A stretch of DNA of 64,000 nt from Mycolicibacter sp. MU0083. Its GTDB lineage: Bacteria; Actinomycetota; Actinomycetes; Mycobacteriales; Mycobacteriaceae. The position numbers and the translations under genes are program-made. Every line of letters begins with the position of its first letter. The stretch's first letter is position 1. The DNA lies in assembly GCF_963378075.1 (NCBI RefSeq), contig NZ_OY726394.1, forward strand, positions 2,170,001 through 2,234,000, given 5' to 3'. Below the pieces are notes generated by a model. It did not search any database. It was given only the letters and a program-made list of their open reading frames with translations, and had not been told where the DNA came from. Below are positions 46,999-63,200 of this stretch, piece by piece.

Positions 46999-47494
46999 GG
47001 TCGGCCAGCCAGCTCGTGGTGAACCGTTGGATCTCGGGGATCCCCTGGGAGAACTCGCGCGCCAAGAAGCTCTCGATCGGGCCGCCGACCAGCGGGACCT
47101 TGAACTGCACGGTGCCGGTCAGCGCCAGCTGAGAGCCGGTTCCGGCGGGTTCGAGCACCGCGGTCCCGGCGCCCGAGCCCGGCGCCCCGGTCACCGCGAC
47201 CGTGATGGCGCCGGCCACCCGACCGTCCTCGGCCGGCGTCCATACCTCGGTGGTGACGATGTTGAGGTCGCCGCGATAGACCTTGGCCAACATCCCCGGC
47301 AGCGCGCCGTGCCGCAGATCCTCGGTGACCACCACCTGCACCCGGCCGCCGCCGTCGACATCGAGCGAGTCGAGGGTCTTGCTGCCGCCGAAGGCCTCCA
47401 ATCGCGCCAGCCAATACGATCGGTCGCCGAAGGCGCCGTGCACCTGCTCGACGGTGGCTGGTGAGGTGCAACTCACCTCGAAGGAACGTGGCAT
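46991..47494 (-). CDS. DUF2505/SRPBCC-like protein
   Basis: 167 residues from ATG. The sequence has the DUF2505 pattern: SFEVSCTSPATVEQVHGAFGDRSYWLARLEAF, then VQVVVTEDLRHGALPGMLAKVYRGDLNIVTTEVW, and GSQLALTGTVQFKVPLVGGPIE. The fold is expected to be a START-like hydrophobic-ligand cavity, so it could bind a lipid or aromatic polyketide. No enzymatic residues are evident. It overlaps the nitroreductase start by 8 bp and starts 14 bp after the flavodoxin stop, so expression is coupled. Confidence 0.82.
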   Translation of the reverse strand: MPRSFEVSCTSPATVEQVHGAFGDRSYWLARLEAFGGSKTLDSLDVDGGGRVQVVVTEDLRHGALPGMLAKVYRGDLNIVTTEVWTPAEDGRVAGAITVAVTGAPGSGAGTAVLEPAGTGSQLALTGTVQFKVPLVGGPIESFLAREFSQGIPEIQRFTTSWLADHA

Positions 47495-47508
47495 CTACCG
47501 CTGGCCTC

Positions 47509-48189
47509 TCACTTGCCGAACAACCGGCCGACCAGGCCGGTGGCGAACTTACGGACCCGGTCGAGCTGTTCGGGCTGGACGTTGGTGGGCGGCAGTCGCA
47601 GGCCCAGATAGCGCTGCCGGTAACGCCCGCTGCCCAGATAGCTGGTCAGCGACAACATCGAACGTAGCGGATCGCCGGGATAGGTCAGGTGGATCTCGTC
47701 CTGATACCGGCCGCCGCACTCCTCCCCCAGTCGGGCGACCTCCGCGTAGTTCTCCTGCCAGAACTCGCGGCAAACGGTGAAGACCACAAACGGCTTGCCG
47801 TTCAACAGGTTTCGCGCCTCATCGGTCTGCAGGAACGACCTGATCGGCATCGCGGGAGCCTTCCACCAGGTCGGCGAGCCGATACAGATCAGGTCGTAGT
47901 CGCCGTCGCGCACCGCGTCGGGGGTGCGGATCTCCCCCGTCTCGCCGCGCTGCTGGGCTTTGAGAACGCTGAGCATGTCCGGCCAGACCCGGCGCAGCGG
48001 GAACTGCGAGAAACGCTGGGCATAACGCGGATCGGTGAACTCGATACCGGCTTTGACCACGTCGCACCCGTGTTCGGCGAACACCTCACCGGCGGTCTCG
48101 AGCACCTTGCGCGACTGCCCGGAGAAGCTGTAGTACAGCAACAGGATCCGCGGCGCACGCGCGTCGCGCTCACTGGCCTCAACCGACAT
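47509..48189 (-). CDS. Flavodoxin-family protein
   Basis: 226 residues from ATG at 48189, with AGGAGG seven bases upstream. The FMN phosphate loop is ILLLYYSFSGQSRKVLETA; GSPTWWKAPAMPIRSFLQ and FVVFTVCREFWQENYAEV are the ring-binding loops. It is larger than simple flavodoxins by a C-terminal 60 residues (YPGDPLRSMLSLTSYLGSGRYR onward), suggesting an NADPH-dependent FMN reductase or a dedicated electron donor. It leads a three-gene redox operon and diverges from an LCM methyltransferase (63-bp gap). It could supply electrons to the oxygenases further left, but that is inference. Confidence 0.87.
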   Translation of the reverse strand: MSVEASERDARAPRILLLYYSFSGQSRKVLETAGEVFAEHGCDVVKAGIEFTDPRYAQRFSQFPLRRVWPDMLSVLKAQQRGETGEIRTPDAVRDGDYDLICIGSPTWWKAPAMPIRSFLQTDEARNLLNGKPFVVFTVCREFWQENYAEVARLGEECGGRYQDEIHLTYPGDPLRSMLSLTSYLGSGRYRQRYLGLRLPPTNVQPEQLDRVRKFATGLVGRLFGK

Positions 48190-48252
48190 CTGTGCCTCCT
48201 GTTTCATGCGGCGGTGCGTCGAACGCCCGTCCAGCGTATTAGGCTCGCCATC

Positions 48253-49083
48253 GTGGCAGAAAAGATCCCCGTCGACCTGCACGGCGCCGCTGCAACCATG
48301 CTGACGACGCTGTACCTCAAAGCACTCGACGCCGATTTCGACTCCCCGGTACTGGGTGATCGCTATGCCAGGGAAGCCGTCGAGCGCATCGACTTCGACT
48401 GGGACGGGCTCAAGGCCCATGGTCGCTGGGCACCGTTGGTGACGGTCCGGACCGCCCAGTACGACATCTGGGCTCGCCAGTTCCTGGCGGCCAACCCGGA
48501 GGCGACGGTCATCCACCTGGGCTGTGGACTCGACGCCCGGGTCTTCCGGATCGACCCCGACCCCCGGGTCGCCTGGTACGACATCGACCAGCCACCGGTG
48601 ATCGCGTTGCGCGAGAAGGTTTATCCCACCCGCCCGGGCTACCGCCTGATGGCGACGTCGGCGACCGACCCGTCGTGGCTGAACGAGATCCCCGCCGACC
48701 GTCCGGTGCTGCTGTTGGCGGAGGGCATCAGCATGTACCTGACCGAAGCCGACGGCGTCGCCCTGCTGCAGAGTGTCGTCGACCGGTTCCCCTCCGGCGA
48801 ACTGCAGATCGACTTCTACAACTGGTTCGGCATCAGAACCCAGAAGACCCACCGCCTGCAGCGGCAGTCCGGCGCCACGTTGCACTGGGCGGTCAACGGC
48901 CCGGCCGACGTGCTGGGCAAGGTCGACGGGATTCGACTGTTGGCGGCCACCAACCTTTTCGACGCCGAGACCTTCAGTCGGGTCCCGGCCGGATTCCGGC
49001 GGTCGAGCCTGCCGGTCCGCGCGGTGTCGCCGCTGCGCGGCATGCTGCAGTACCACCGCTACGCCTTCGGCCGCCTCAGCTGA
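48253..49083 (+). CDS. LCM-family O-methyltransferase
   Basis: 276 residues from GTG at 48253. Features: [22 protein letters not shown], the SAM loop [36 protein letters not shown] (acidic ribose contact) and [15 protein letters not shown]. It is closer to the classical PF04072 methyltransferases of polyketide clusters (TcmP-like) than the member at 11624. Its 3' end overlaps the convergent papA5 end by 8 bp. Next to papA5/pps it is a candidate tailoring enzyme, alternative to the Rv2952-like pair. Confidence 0.88.
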   Translation: MAEKIPVDLHGAAATMLTTLYLKALDADFDSPVLGDRYAREAVERIDFDWDGLKAHGRWAPLVTVRTAQYDIWARQFLAANPEATVIHLGCGLDARVFRIDPDPRVAWYDIDQPPVIALREKVYPTRPGYRLMATSATDPSWLNEIPADRPVLLLAEGISMYLTEADGVALLQSVVDRFPSGELQIDFYNWFGIRTQKTHRLQRQSGATLHWAVNGPADVLGKVDGIRLLAATNLFDAETFSRVPAGFRRSSLPVRAVSPLRGMLQYHRYAFGRLS

Positions 49084-50332
49084 CGCCGGCGGCGTGCTGC
49101 TCGGCGATCCCGCACAGCAGCGCCCGGATCGCCTCCACCGAACGCTCCGGCTCCGGTCCGTGCGAGTGGTATTCGATGTTGAGCTGCCCGGCGAAGATCT
49201 GGGTGAAATAGATGTCGATGCCGGCGCTCACCGCGAAATACAGCTCACCGTGGGTGGTGCTCACCTCCACGCCCGGTGGGGTCCGCACGGGCGGAACCAG
49301 GCCGTTGTTGCTCAGCACGACGACGTCGGGCAGTCCGGGCGGGTTCCCGACGTACTGGGGGCTGAAGTGCAACCGGGACTGCTGGATAACGCCCTCGTCG
49401 AGGTCTTTCTGGAAGTTCTCGGCGATGTCACGGGCGATGGCCACCAGGTCGGTCTTGGCGTCGATCTCGGCCAGGTAGGTGGCCAGCCCGATCGGGTTGG
49501 TGCATCCGGTCGCCGAAACCGGCGGTGACAGAAAGTATCTCAGGTCGACGGTGTAGACGTAGGGCACCGGGATGCTCAGCTTGCCCCGCAGTTGCCATTC
49601 GGCGATCAGCACCGCCGCGGACAGCACGGCGTGCAGGCTCAGATCGTGGGCCCGCCCGAACGCGACCACGTTGTCGGTCTGGCTCTCGGTCAGTCGGGCC
49701 GAGGCCATCGGAACCAGCACCGGCGACGACGGGGTCTCCGCGCCGACGGCGCGCCGGGTCGGCGGCAGGTCGTAGGCGAACAGCGCCGGCATGAACCGTT
49801 CGATTCCCGAGCGCTGCTGCTTCTCGATGCCCCGGTCGGCCAGGACCGCCTCGATCGACAGCGGCGCGGGTTCGACGTTGATCGCTCCGATCCGGCCGGT
49901 GGTGACCAGATCCGTGTAGTAGGACAGCATCTCCTCGATCAGCGCATACATGTGGTGCCCGTCGGCGACCGCGTGATGCACGTACAGGGTCGGCTGGGTC
50001 TGGTCACCGCAGATCAGCACCCGCATCGCCACCAGCGATTCGGTCTGGTCGAAGCGGGGGGTGGGCGGCTTGGCGTCGGGTCCGTCGAGTTCGATGACCT
50101 CGATGCCGTCGGGCATCAGGTCGTCGGTGACGAACTGGTGTCGGCCGTCGGGCAGCGTTTCCAGCCGCCCGGTGAGGATCGGATGCGCCTCCAGCAGCGC
50201 CTCGTAGGCCTCCGAGAGCAGATCGAGGTCGATCGGACCGGTGACATGCGCGGCGAGGCCCACGAAGTTGTGGGTCTCGGCGAGCATCTCCTCACTGATC
50301 GCCAGCTTGCGAATGACCGACGTGGCAAACAC
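49076..50332 (-). CDS. papA5: Polyketide-associated acyltransferase PapA5-like
   Basis: 418 residues from GTG, with GGGAGAG upstream; M. tuberculosis PapA5 is 422. PapA5 transfers mycocerosyl groups from MAS to the two hydroxyls of phthiocerol. The condensation-fold active site HHxxxDG reads [13 protein letters not shown]. Other family segments: [57 protein letters not shown] and [11 protein letters not shown]. Colinearity with Rv2939 is strong as I recall it. It starts 20 bp after the ppsE stop and is the last gene of the pps operon seen here. In M. tuberculosis drrABC lies between ppsE and papA5; here it is absent. Confidence 0.92.
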   Translation of the reverse strand: MFATSVIRKLAISEEMLAETHNFVGLAAHVTGPIDLDLLSEAYEALLEAHPILTGRLETLPDGRHQFVTDDLMPDGIEVIELDGPDAKPPTPRFDQTESLVAMRVLICGDQTQPTLYVHHAVADGHHMYALIEEMLSYYTDLVTTGRIGAINVEPAPLSIEAVLADRGIEKQQRSGIERFMPALFAYDLPPTRRAVGAETPSSPVLVPMASARLTESQTDNVVAFGRAHDLSLHAVLSAAVLIAEWQLRGKLSIPVPYVYTVDLRYFLSPPVSATGCTNPIGLATYLAEIDAKTDLVAIARDIAENFQKDLDEGVIQQSRLHFSPQYVGNPPGLPDVVVLSNNGLVPPVRTPPGVEVSTTHGELYFAVSAGIDIYFTQIFAGQLNIEYHSHGPEPERSVEAIRALLCGIAEQHAAGVS

Positions 50333-50352
50333 TTTTGCGGATCTCTCCCGTT

Positions 50353-53300
50353 CTAAGACAGCTCGACCAGGGTCATCGCCGAGTCATCGGAGTCATCGGC
50401 CTCCGACTCGAGGTCGGCGACCGCCTGGCGCACCAGGTCCAACACCGCATCGGAGAACGCGTCGGCGATCGCCTGCACCACGGACTGCTCGATCCGGCGG
50501 TTGTCGTACCACCAGTCCAGGTGCAGCGCGCCGCCGGTGCGGTAGGCCCGCAACTCCAGCGCGTGCCCCAGTCCCGGGATCGCGTCGCGGACCGGCATCG
50601 CGGTGTCCGGATCGAACTGCACCGGCGAATCGCCGAGCGACGGCATCTCCGGAATCGCTCCCACGTAGGAGAAGTGGATGTCGGCGGGCGCGACCGCGCC
50701 GAGCAGTCGCGCGGTCGGCGCGTACTGGTAGCGCAGCAGGCCGTAGCCGATCCCGTAGTGCGGTACCGCCTCCAGCAGCTCGTGGACCGAGTCCAGCACC
50801 TGCCGTGCCCCGGTCTGCTCAGCCGTCGTGCAGGCCAGCGCCACCGGGTACAGCGTGGTGAACCAGCCCACGGTGCGCCGCAGGTCGATGTCGGGCTTGA
50901 GCACCGAGCGGCCCGCTCCCCCGAGGTCGACCGCCACGGTGCCCGCACCGACCGAGTCCGCCACGGCCCGGCTCAATCCGGCCAGCAGGATCTCGTCGAT
51001 CGGCAGACCCAGCCGGCGCCGTGCGTCGTCGATCTCGCTGACGTCGGCCCCGGACAACGTGGCGGTGAGCTTGGAAAGGTCCCCGGCCGAAGGTGATTCG
51101 GCGACCTTCGATGCCAACCGCAGGGTCGCCGAGGTGGTGGCGTCGAGCCAGAATTCACGGCTCTCCAGCACCGCCGAGTGGGTCGCCAAACCGGCGCAGC
51201 GCTGCGACCACTCGGCCCATCCGACACCCACCGGCTGCAATGCGATCTCGTTGCCCTCGAGTTGCTGGGCGAACGCGGTGAAGATGTCGGTGACCAGGAC
51301 GTCGCGGGACGCCTCGTCGCCGACAGCGGCGTGCAGGCTCAGCGCCAGGTAGCACAGATCGCCCGACGAGCCCCGGACGTACAAGGCGGTCAGCGGCGGG
51401 CTGGACAGATCCTGGTCGCGGATGTGTTCGGCCAGCAGGGTGCGCACCGCATCGTGCTCGGCGGTCAGGCCCTCGGGCAGCGAGTGGGTGGCGATCTCAC
51501 CGAATTCGCCGGGTTCGGCCACCTGCTGCTCCCAGGTTCCGGCTCGTTCGGTGAGCCGCAGCCGCAAGGCGTCGTGGTGGTTGACCACCGCGGTGAGCAC
51601 CGCCCGGACGTCGTCGACACCGACGTCGGGCCGCAGCCGCAGGATCAACGGGATACGCCACCGGCCGTGCTCGCGCAGACCGTTCTCCAGGAAGTAGGTG
51701 AGGTTCGGCGGGACCGGCGGATGCACGACGTCGCCCGGAGCCTGGCGGGCCAGGCCGCCGGCGGCATAGCGGGCCGTGAGCGCCTTGGCCAGCGCCGTGA
51801 CCGTCGGGTTGTCGTAGAGGTCCTGCGGGGTGATGTCGAGGCCCTCGTGCGACGCGGCCATCGCGACGCTGATCGCGACCAGCGAGTCGCCGCCGATGTC
51901 GAAGAAATTGGCGTTGCGGTCGACGGATCCGACCCCCAGGCAGACCGCCCAGATGCGCGCCAGGGTGGTGTCCATGGTCTCGCCCTTGGCCACCGCTGCC
52001 GCGCCGGACGCACCGTCGGCGTCGGCGCCGGTTCTCGCGCCGGCCCCGGAGACCCAGGCGGCCTCGGCGTTGTGCTCCAGCCAATGCCGTTGCCGCTCGA
52101 AGGGATAACCCGGAACCGAGACCCGCTTGGGCTGGTAGTCGCCGCGCAGCGGCCGCCAGTCCACCTCGATCCCGGCCGCCCAGAGCTGGCCGAGCGCCAA
52201 CAGGAAGGCGTCCCGGTCGTCGCGGTTCTGCGCATGGTGGCGCATCAACCGGACGGCCCGGTGGCCGCCGGAGAACTTCGGGTGCCGCGACGCCGAGGCG
52301 GTCAACGTGGCGCCCGGCCCCACCTCCACCAGGACGCGGTGGGGCTGGTCCAGCACCGTGTCGATCTCGTCGGCGAACCGCACCGTGGCGCGCACGCTGC
52401 GCGCCCAGGTGGCCGGGTTGGTCGCTTCGCTGGGTGCCATCGCCGTGCCGGTCAGGTTCGACAGCAGCGGGATCGTCGGTTCCCGCAGCGTCTGCCGGGA
52501 CAGGAAGCCGGTGAACTCCGGAATCATCGAGTCCATCAGGCGGGAGTGGAACGCGTGCGAGGTCCGGACCCGGCGGGCGGTGATCCCGGCCTGCTTGAGC
52601 CGATCGGTGAACTCGCGGATATCGGCATCGCTGCCGGCCACCACGCAGCCGTCGGGGTCGTTGACCGCGGCCAGGTCCACGTCGCCGGTCAGATACTGGC
52701 CGACGGCGTCGGGGCTCAACGGCACCGCGACCATCACCCCGCGCGGCGCGGCATGCATCAACCGGGCACGCATCGCGACGACCTTGATCGCGGTGTCGAG
52801 GTCGAAGACCCCGGCGATGGTGGCCGCGGCGTACTCGCCGATGCTGTGTCCCACCAGGGCCGCCGGGCGCACGCCGTAGCTTTCGACCAGCTTCGCCAGG
52901 GCGTACTCGACGGTGAACAGCGCCGGCTGGGTCCGGTCGGTGCGCTCGAGGTCACGCGAGGTGCCGTCGAAGATCATCGCCCGCAGGTCGAAGCCGAGTT
53001 CGGCGTCGAAGCCGGCCACGCAGCGGTCGAAGTACTCGGCGAACACCGGTTCGGTGTCGTAGAGCCCGCGTGCCATGCCGATGTGCTGCGCGCCCTGACC
53101 GGGGAACAGGAACACCACCCGGTCGGCGTCGGCGGCCGCGTCGAGACCGGCCACCTCCTCGCCGATGAAGACGTTGTCGCTCTCCTCGGCGCCCAGCACG
53201 GTGACGGCGTCGGCCCGGTCGGAGACGACCGCGGCCAGCCGCAGGCTCTCGGGGTGCCGGCGGGCCAGCGAGTAGGCCACGTCCGGCAACGCCGGTGCAC

Positions 53301-54764
53301 CCGGCTCGTCGCCGCCGGCCAACACCTCGGCCAACTCGGCGCGGCCCTGCGCCAGCGCTTCGGCGGTACGCGCCGACAGCAGCAGCACTTCCGGTCCGGG
53401 CTTGGGGGCGACCCCGGCGCCCACCGCGGCCTCTTCGGGCCACTCCTCGACGATCACGTGGGCGTTGGTGCCGCCCACCCCGAACGAGCTGACCCCGGCC
53501 CGGCGGATGCCGTCGGACTCCCAGGGCCCGTACTCGCCGCGGATCCGGAACGGCCCGTCCTCGAGATGCAGCTCGGGATTCGGGCTGGTGTAGTGCAGGG
53601 TGGCCGGAAGCGCCCGGTGCTTGAGGCACAGGATGGTCTTGATCAGGCTGGCGATGCCCGACGCCGACTCCAGGTGCCCGATGTTGGACTTGACCGAGCC
53701 GACGTAGCAGGGTCCGGACCGCGGTTCCTCGGAGACCGCGAAGGCCTGCCGCAGGCCCTCGATCTCGATCGGGTCGCCCAACGGCGTACCGGTGCCGTGC
53801 GACTCGATGTAGGTGATGGTGGAGGCGTCGACCTCGGAGACCGCGTGTGCCTCGGCGATCACGTCGGCCTGCCCGGCGGCGGTGGGTGCGGCGTAGGTCA
53901 TCTTGACCGCGCCGTCGTTGTTCAGCGCCGAACCGCGGATCACCGCGTGGATCTGGTCGCCGTCCTCGACGGCGGCGTCGAGCGATTTGAGCACCACGAC
54001 GCCGACACCGCTGGCGAAGATGGTGCCGTCGGCGCGCACGTCGAACGGGCGGCAGTGCCCGGTGGCCGACACCATCGACCCCGGCTCGTGCCAGTAGCCG
54101 ACGTGATGCGGCACCCGCAGCGAGGACCCGCCGGCCAGCGCCATGTCGCACTCGCCGTTGAGGATACTCTGGCAGGCTAGGTGTACGGCGACCAGCGCCG
54201 AGGAGCACGCGGTCTGCACCGACAGCGCCGGGCCGCGCAGGTTGAGCTGGTGGGCCACCCGGGTGGCCAGGTAGTCCTTGTCGTTCTGCAGCGACAGGTT
54301 GACCATCTCGAAGCTGACGCCCTGGCCGATGATCAGGTTCGGGTCGTAGTGCGACATCAGGTTGTGCAGCAGGTAGCCGCTGGTGGTGCTGGTGCCGTAG
54401 ACGCCGACCGCACCGTCGATCTCCCCCGGCCGGTAGCCGGCGTCTTCGAGGGCGTGCCAGGCGGTCTGCAGGAACAGCCGGTGCTGCGGGTCCATGGTGC
54501 GCGCGGCCAGCGGCGTGAAGCCGAAGAAGCCCGCGTCGAATTCCTCGAGACCGTCCAGCAGCGCCGCACGCCGCACGTAGTTGTGGTTGGCCAGCGCCTT
54601 GTCGCTGACGCCGGCGGCCCGCAGCTCGTCCTCGCCGAGGGTGACGATGGATTCGACCCCGTTGCGCAGGTTGTCCCAGAAGCCGGTCAGGGTGCGGGCA
54701 CCCGGAAACCGCCCGGCCATGCCGACCACGGCAATCGCGTTGGGCGGCACCTCGTTCTTCGTGC

Positions 54765-54768
<4 letters not shown>
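50353..54768 (-). CDS. ppsE: Type I polyketide synthase PpsE-like: KS-AT-ACP plus terminal condensation-like domain
   Basis: 1471 residues from GTG; M. tuberculosis PpsE is 1488 with the same plan. KS (about 10-440): Cys in [12 protein letters not shown], His in [12 protein letters not shown] and [14 protein letters not shown] (about 550-850): [22 protein letters not shown], and HAFH at about residue 737, a malonyl-type motif. ACP: phosphopantetheine Ser in [12 protein letters not shown], about residue 959. The last 450 residues form a condensation/PapA-like domain ([16 protein letters not shown]; the active-site motif is degenerate as LHAAVGDE) proposed in PpsE to help release the chain. It overlaps ppsD by 4 bp (GTGA). 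Confidence 0.92.
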
Positions 54769-60211
<5,443 letters not shown>

Positions 60212-60212
<1 letters not shown>

Positions 60213-63200
60213 CAATAACTACCGCTCTCACTACCGGTTGAAGCCGACTCGACCTGGTCGAACAACTCGTCCAGCACACCGCCGGCAGAGCCGAACCCCA
60301 AATCGTCGTCGTCTTGCGCTGACCCGTCCTGCACGGCGTACCGCGATGCCAGCAATCCCACCAGATGGGTCGCCAACGCCGAGATGCTGGGGTGATTCCA
60401 CAGCATCGATGCCGACAAATCCACCCCCACCAACTGTTGTGTCTCTTTGAGGACCGTCATCGCGATCATGGAGTCGAGGCCCATCTCCGGGAACGGCTGG
60501 TCCACGTCGACGGCTGCCGCAGATGTCCGAAGCTCGCGGGCCAGGATAGCCTGCAACCGGACCACGAGTTCGTCATACCGCCGGTCCGCCGGGATCGACG
60601 CCCAGTCCGGCGGGCCCGCGTTCGCGCCGGCACCAGGCTGATCAGCAGCCTCAACAGCCTCAATCGTCACGGTAGCTTCGGCGGCTTCGGCGACCAGGTC
60701 TTCGAAGAAGGTCAGGTCCCGGAATTCCGGCGAGGTGGCGACCGCGCGGTCGATGCGCAACCGTCCGACACCGACCCGGGCGCCGACCACCGCGGCGCCG
60801 GCCCCGAGTACCGCGTCCAGCGCCTCGATGCCCTCGTCCGGGTTGATCGGATCCAGCACGCTCAACGTCATCGAACGACCCAGTCCGACGTCGGACCACT
60901 GCCCCCAGTTGATGGCGGTCGCGGGCAGGCCGGCGGAGTGCCGCCACGCCATCAGCGCATCCACCCAGGCGTTGGAGGTGGCGTACCCGAGTTGACCGGG
61001 CAGGCCGAGCAGTGCCGCCATCGAGGAGAAGCCCACCCACCAGTCCAGACGACGACCGGAATCGGCTTCCTGCAGCGCACAGTGCAGTCGGGCCGCTCCG
61101 AGGGCCTTGGCCGACCACACACTCTCCAGGCTCTCCGGGGTGACGGCGGTGACCAGGCCGTCGCCGAGCACACCGGCGGCGTGCATCACTCCGCGCAACG
61201 GTTTTCCGGTCTGTTCGGCCACCGACACCAGTTGTTCGGCCACGCCCACGGCACTGATGTCGCCGGCGACGAACTCCACCTCGGCGCCGGCCGCCAGTTC
61301 GTCGAGCACGGCGCGCTGCGACTCCGACGGCTGGCTGCGGCCGTTGAGGACGATGCGCCCGGCGCCGCGGGCCACCAGCCAGCGGGCCACCACGGTGCCC
61401 AGTCCCCCGAGCCCGCCGGTGATCAGATAGGCGCCGTCGGGGCGGACCTCGGCGTGCAGTGCGTCGGCTTCCGGCCCGGCGCCGTCCAGGCTCGCCCGGC
61501 TGAGCCGTTCGGTGTAGCGCTGTCCCGCCCGCCAGGCGATCACATCGTCGCGCAGCGGGGCGGTCAGTTCGGTGAGCAGCGTGTCGACGCCGGCGTCACC
61601 GGCGGCCAGGTCGACCAGGGTCGCGCCCAGATCCGGCTCGTCGGCCAGCACCCTGGCGAGTTCACCGGGGAACCGCCAGGTACGGACCACGCCCTTGAGC
61701 GCTCCGATGGCCGGGTCGCCGGCCTCCCCGGCATCGAACGCCAGGCCGCCGCGGCTGACCAGCCACAACCGTGGCCGGTCCGCACCGGTGCTCGCCGACC
61801 AGCCGTCGACGGCCGCCCGGGCCACCGCCGATGCCGTCCAGACGAGGTCGCGGGCACGAGCCGTCACGGCCTCGGGGTCGGTGCCGTCGAAGTCGTGGCG
61901 ATCCAGGAAGGCGACGATGCCGACCGGCGGCGACGCCGGGTCGGCGGCAGCGCGTGCGACCGCCTCGGCCAAGGCGGGTTCGTCGGTGAAGGCGCCGGTG
62001 ACCACCGTGCGGGTCGGACCGGCCAGACGTGCCCCGAACTCGGCGGCCAGTGCCGCCGCGGACGGTTCGGTGAGCACCAGCCAGGTGCCCGGTGCGGGTT
62101 CGGTCGCACCGGTCGCGCCGGGCAGGGCGGCCGGAGCCCACCGGGTGCCGAACAGTTTCTGCTCCAGCGGCACCCGCAGGGTTCGGGGATCGATCGGGCG
62201 CAGTTCGACGCCGGCCAGTTCGGCGACCGCACTGCCGGTGTCGTCGACGAGGACCACCCGGCCGACCGGGTTCGTGCCGTCGGCGTTCAGTTCGGTGTGG
62301 CAGCGCAGCGTGCTTGCCGGCCGGCCGACGACCCGGATCGTGTCGACGGCGGCAGGCACGTAGACGGCCCGCTCTTCGGTGCCGCCGACCGTGATCGCGC
62401 TCGCCAGCTGCCGCAGCGCGGCATCGAGCAGCACCGGGTTCAGGCGGTAGGCCGGGTGCGGTGTTCCGCCGTCGGCCAGTGCGACACCCTCGCCGGCCGG
62501 CACCGCCAAAGCGGGTGACGCGGTGGCCGCGTCGATGCGCGCCGACGCGTACCGGGTCCAGGGTTCGCCGGCGGCGCGGGCGTGCACCTCGACCCGGATC
62601 TGACCATCGGTCTGGCTGAGCTGGGTGGTGACCTGCATCGGCTGGTCCAGAACCAGGGGCTGTTCGATCTCCAGACCCGCCACCGCGACGGGTTCGGCGG
62701 GGCTGCCCAGGGCCTGGCTGCCGGCGGCCACCATCATCTCGATCAGGGCCGCGGCGGGCAGCACCGCCTGCCCGTGCACCGGATGCGCGGCCAGCCACGG
62801 CACCGCGGCCGTGTTGATCTCGTGTTGCCAGACGTGGTCTGTCCCGCTGAGCAGTTCGACGTGGTTCCCGAGCAGCGGGTGAACGTCGCGGGTCCGGCCG
62901 CCGTGGTCCGGCGCCGAGATCCAGTGCCGGGTGTGCTGCCACGGGGTGTGCGGTAGTTCGGCGAATCCGCCGGGGGCCGCACTGTTTTCGTACCGACCGA
63001 GTTCGGCGAGCTGCAGGTGGAAACTCAGCGTCTCATCGTCGCCCCGGCGTAGCGTCGAGGCCACGGTCACCGGTTCGGCGGTGCCGGCCTCGGCCGTCTC
63101 GATGATCGAGTGCGTCAACAGCGGGTGCGGGCTGATCTCGATGAACGTGTCGTGGTCTACCGCCGCGGCGGCCACGGCCTGGTGGACCAGTGCCGGCTTG

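Noticed and set aside
51178-54180. 1000-codon plus-strand frame across ppsE
   Set aside because: Antisense shadow of a clear PKS gene; composition is low-complexity Arg/Gly/His and no domain is present.
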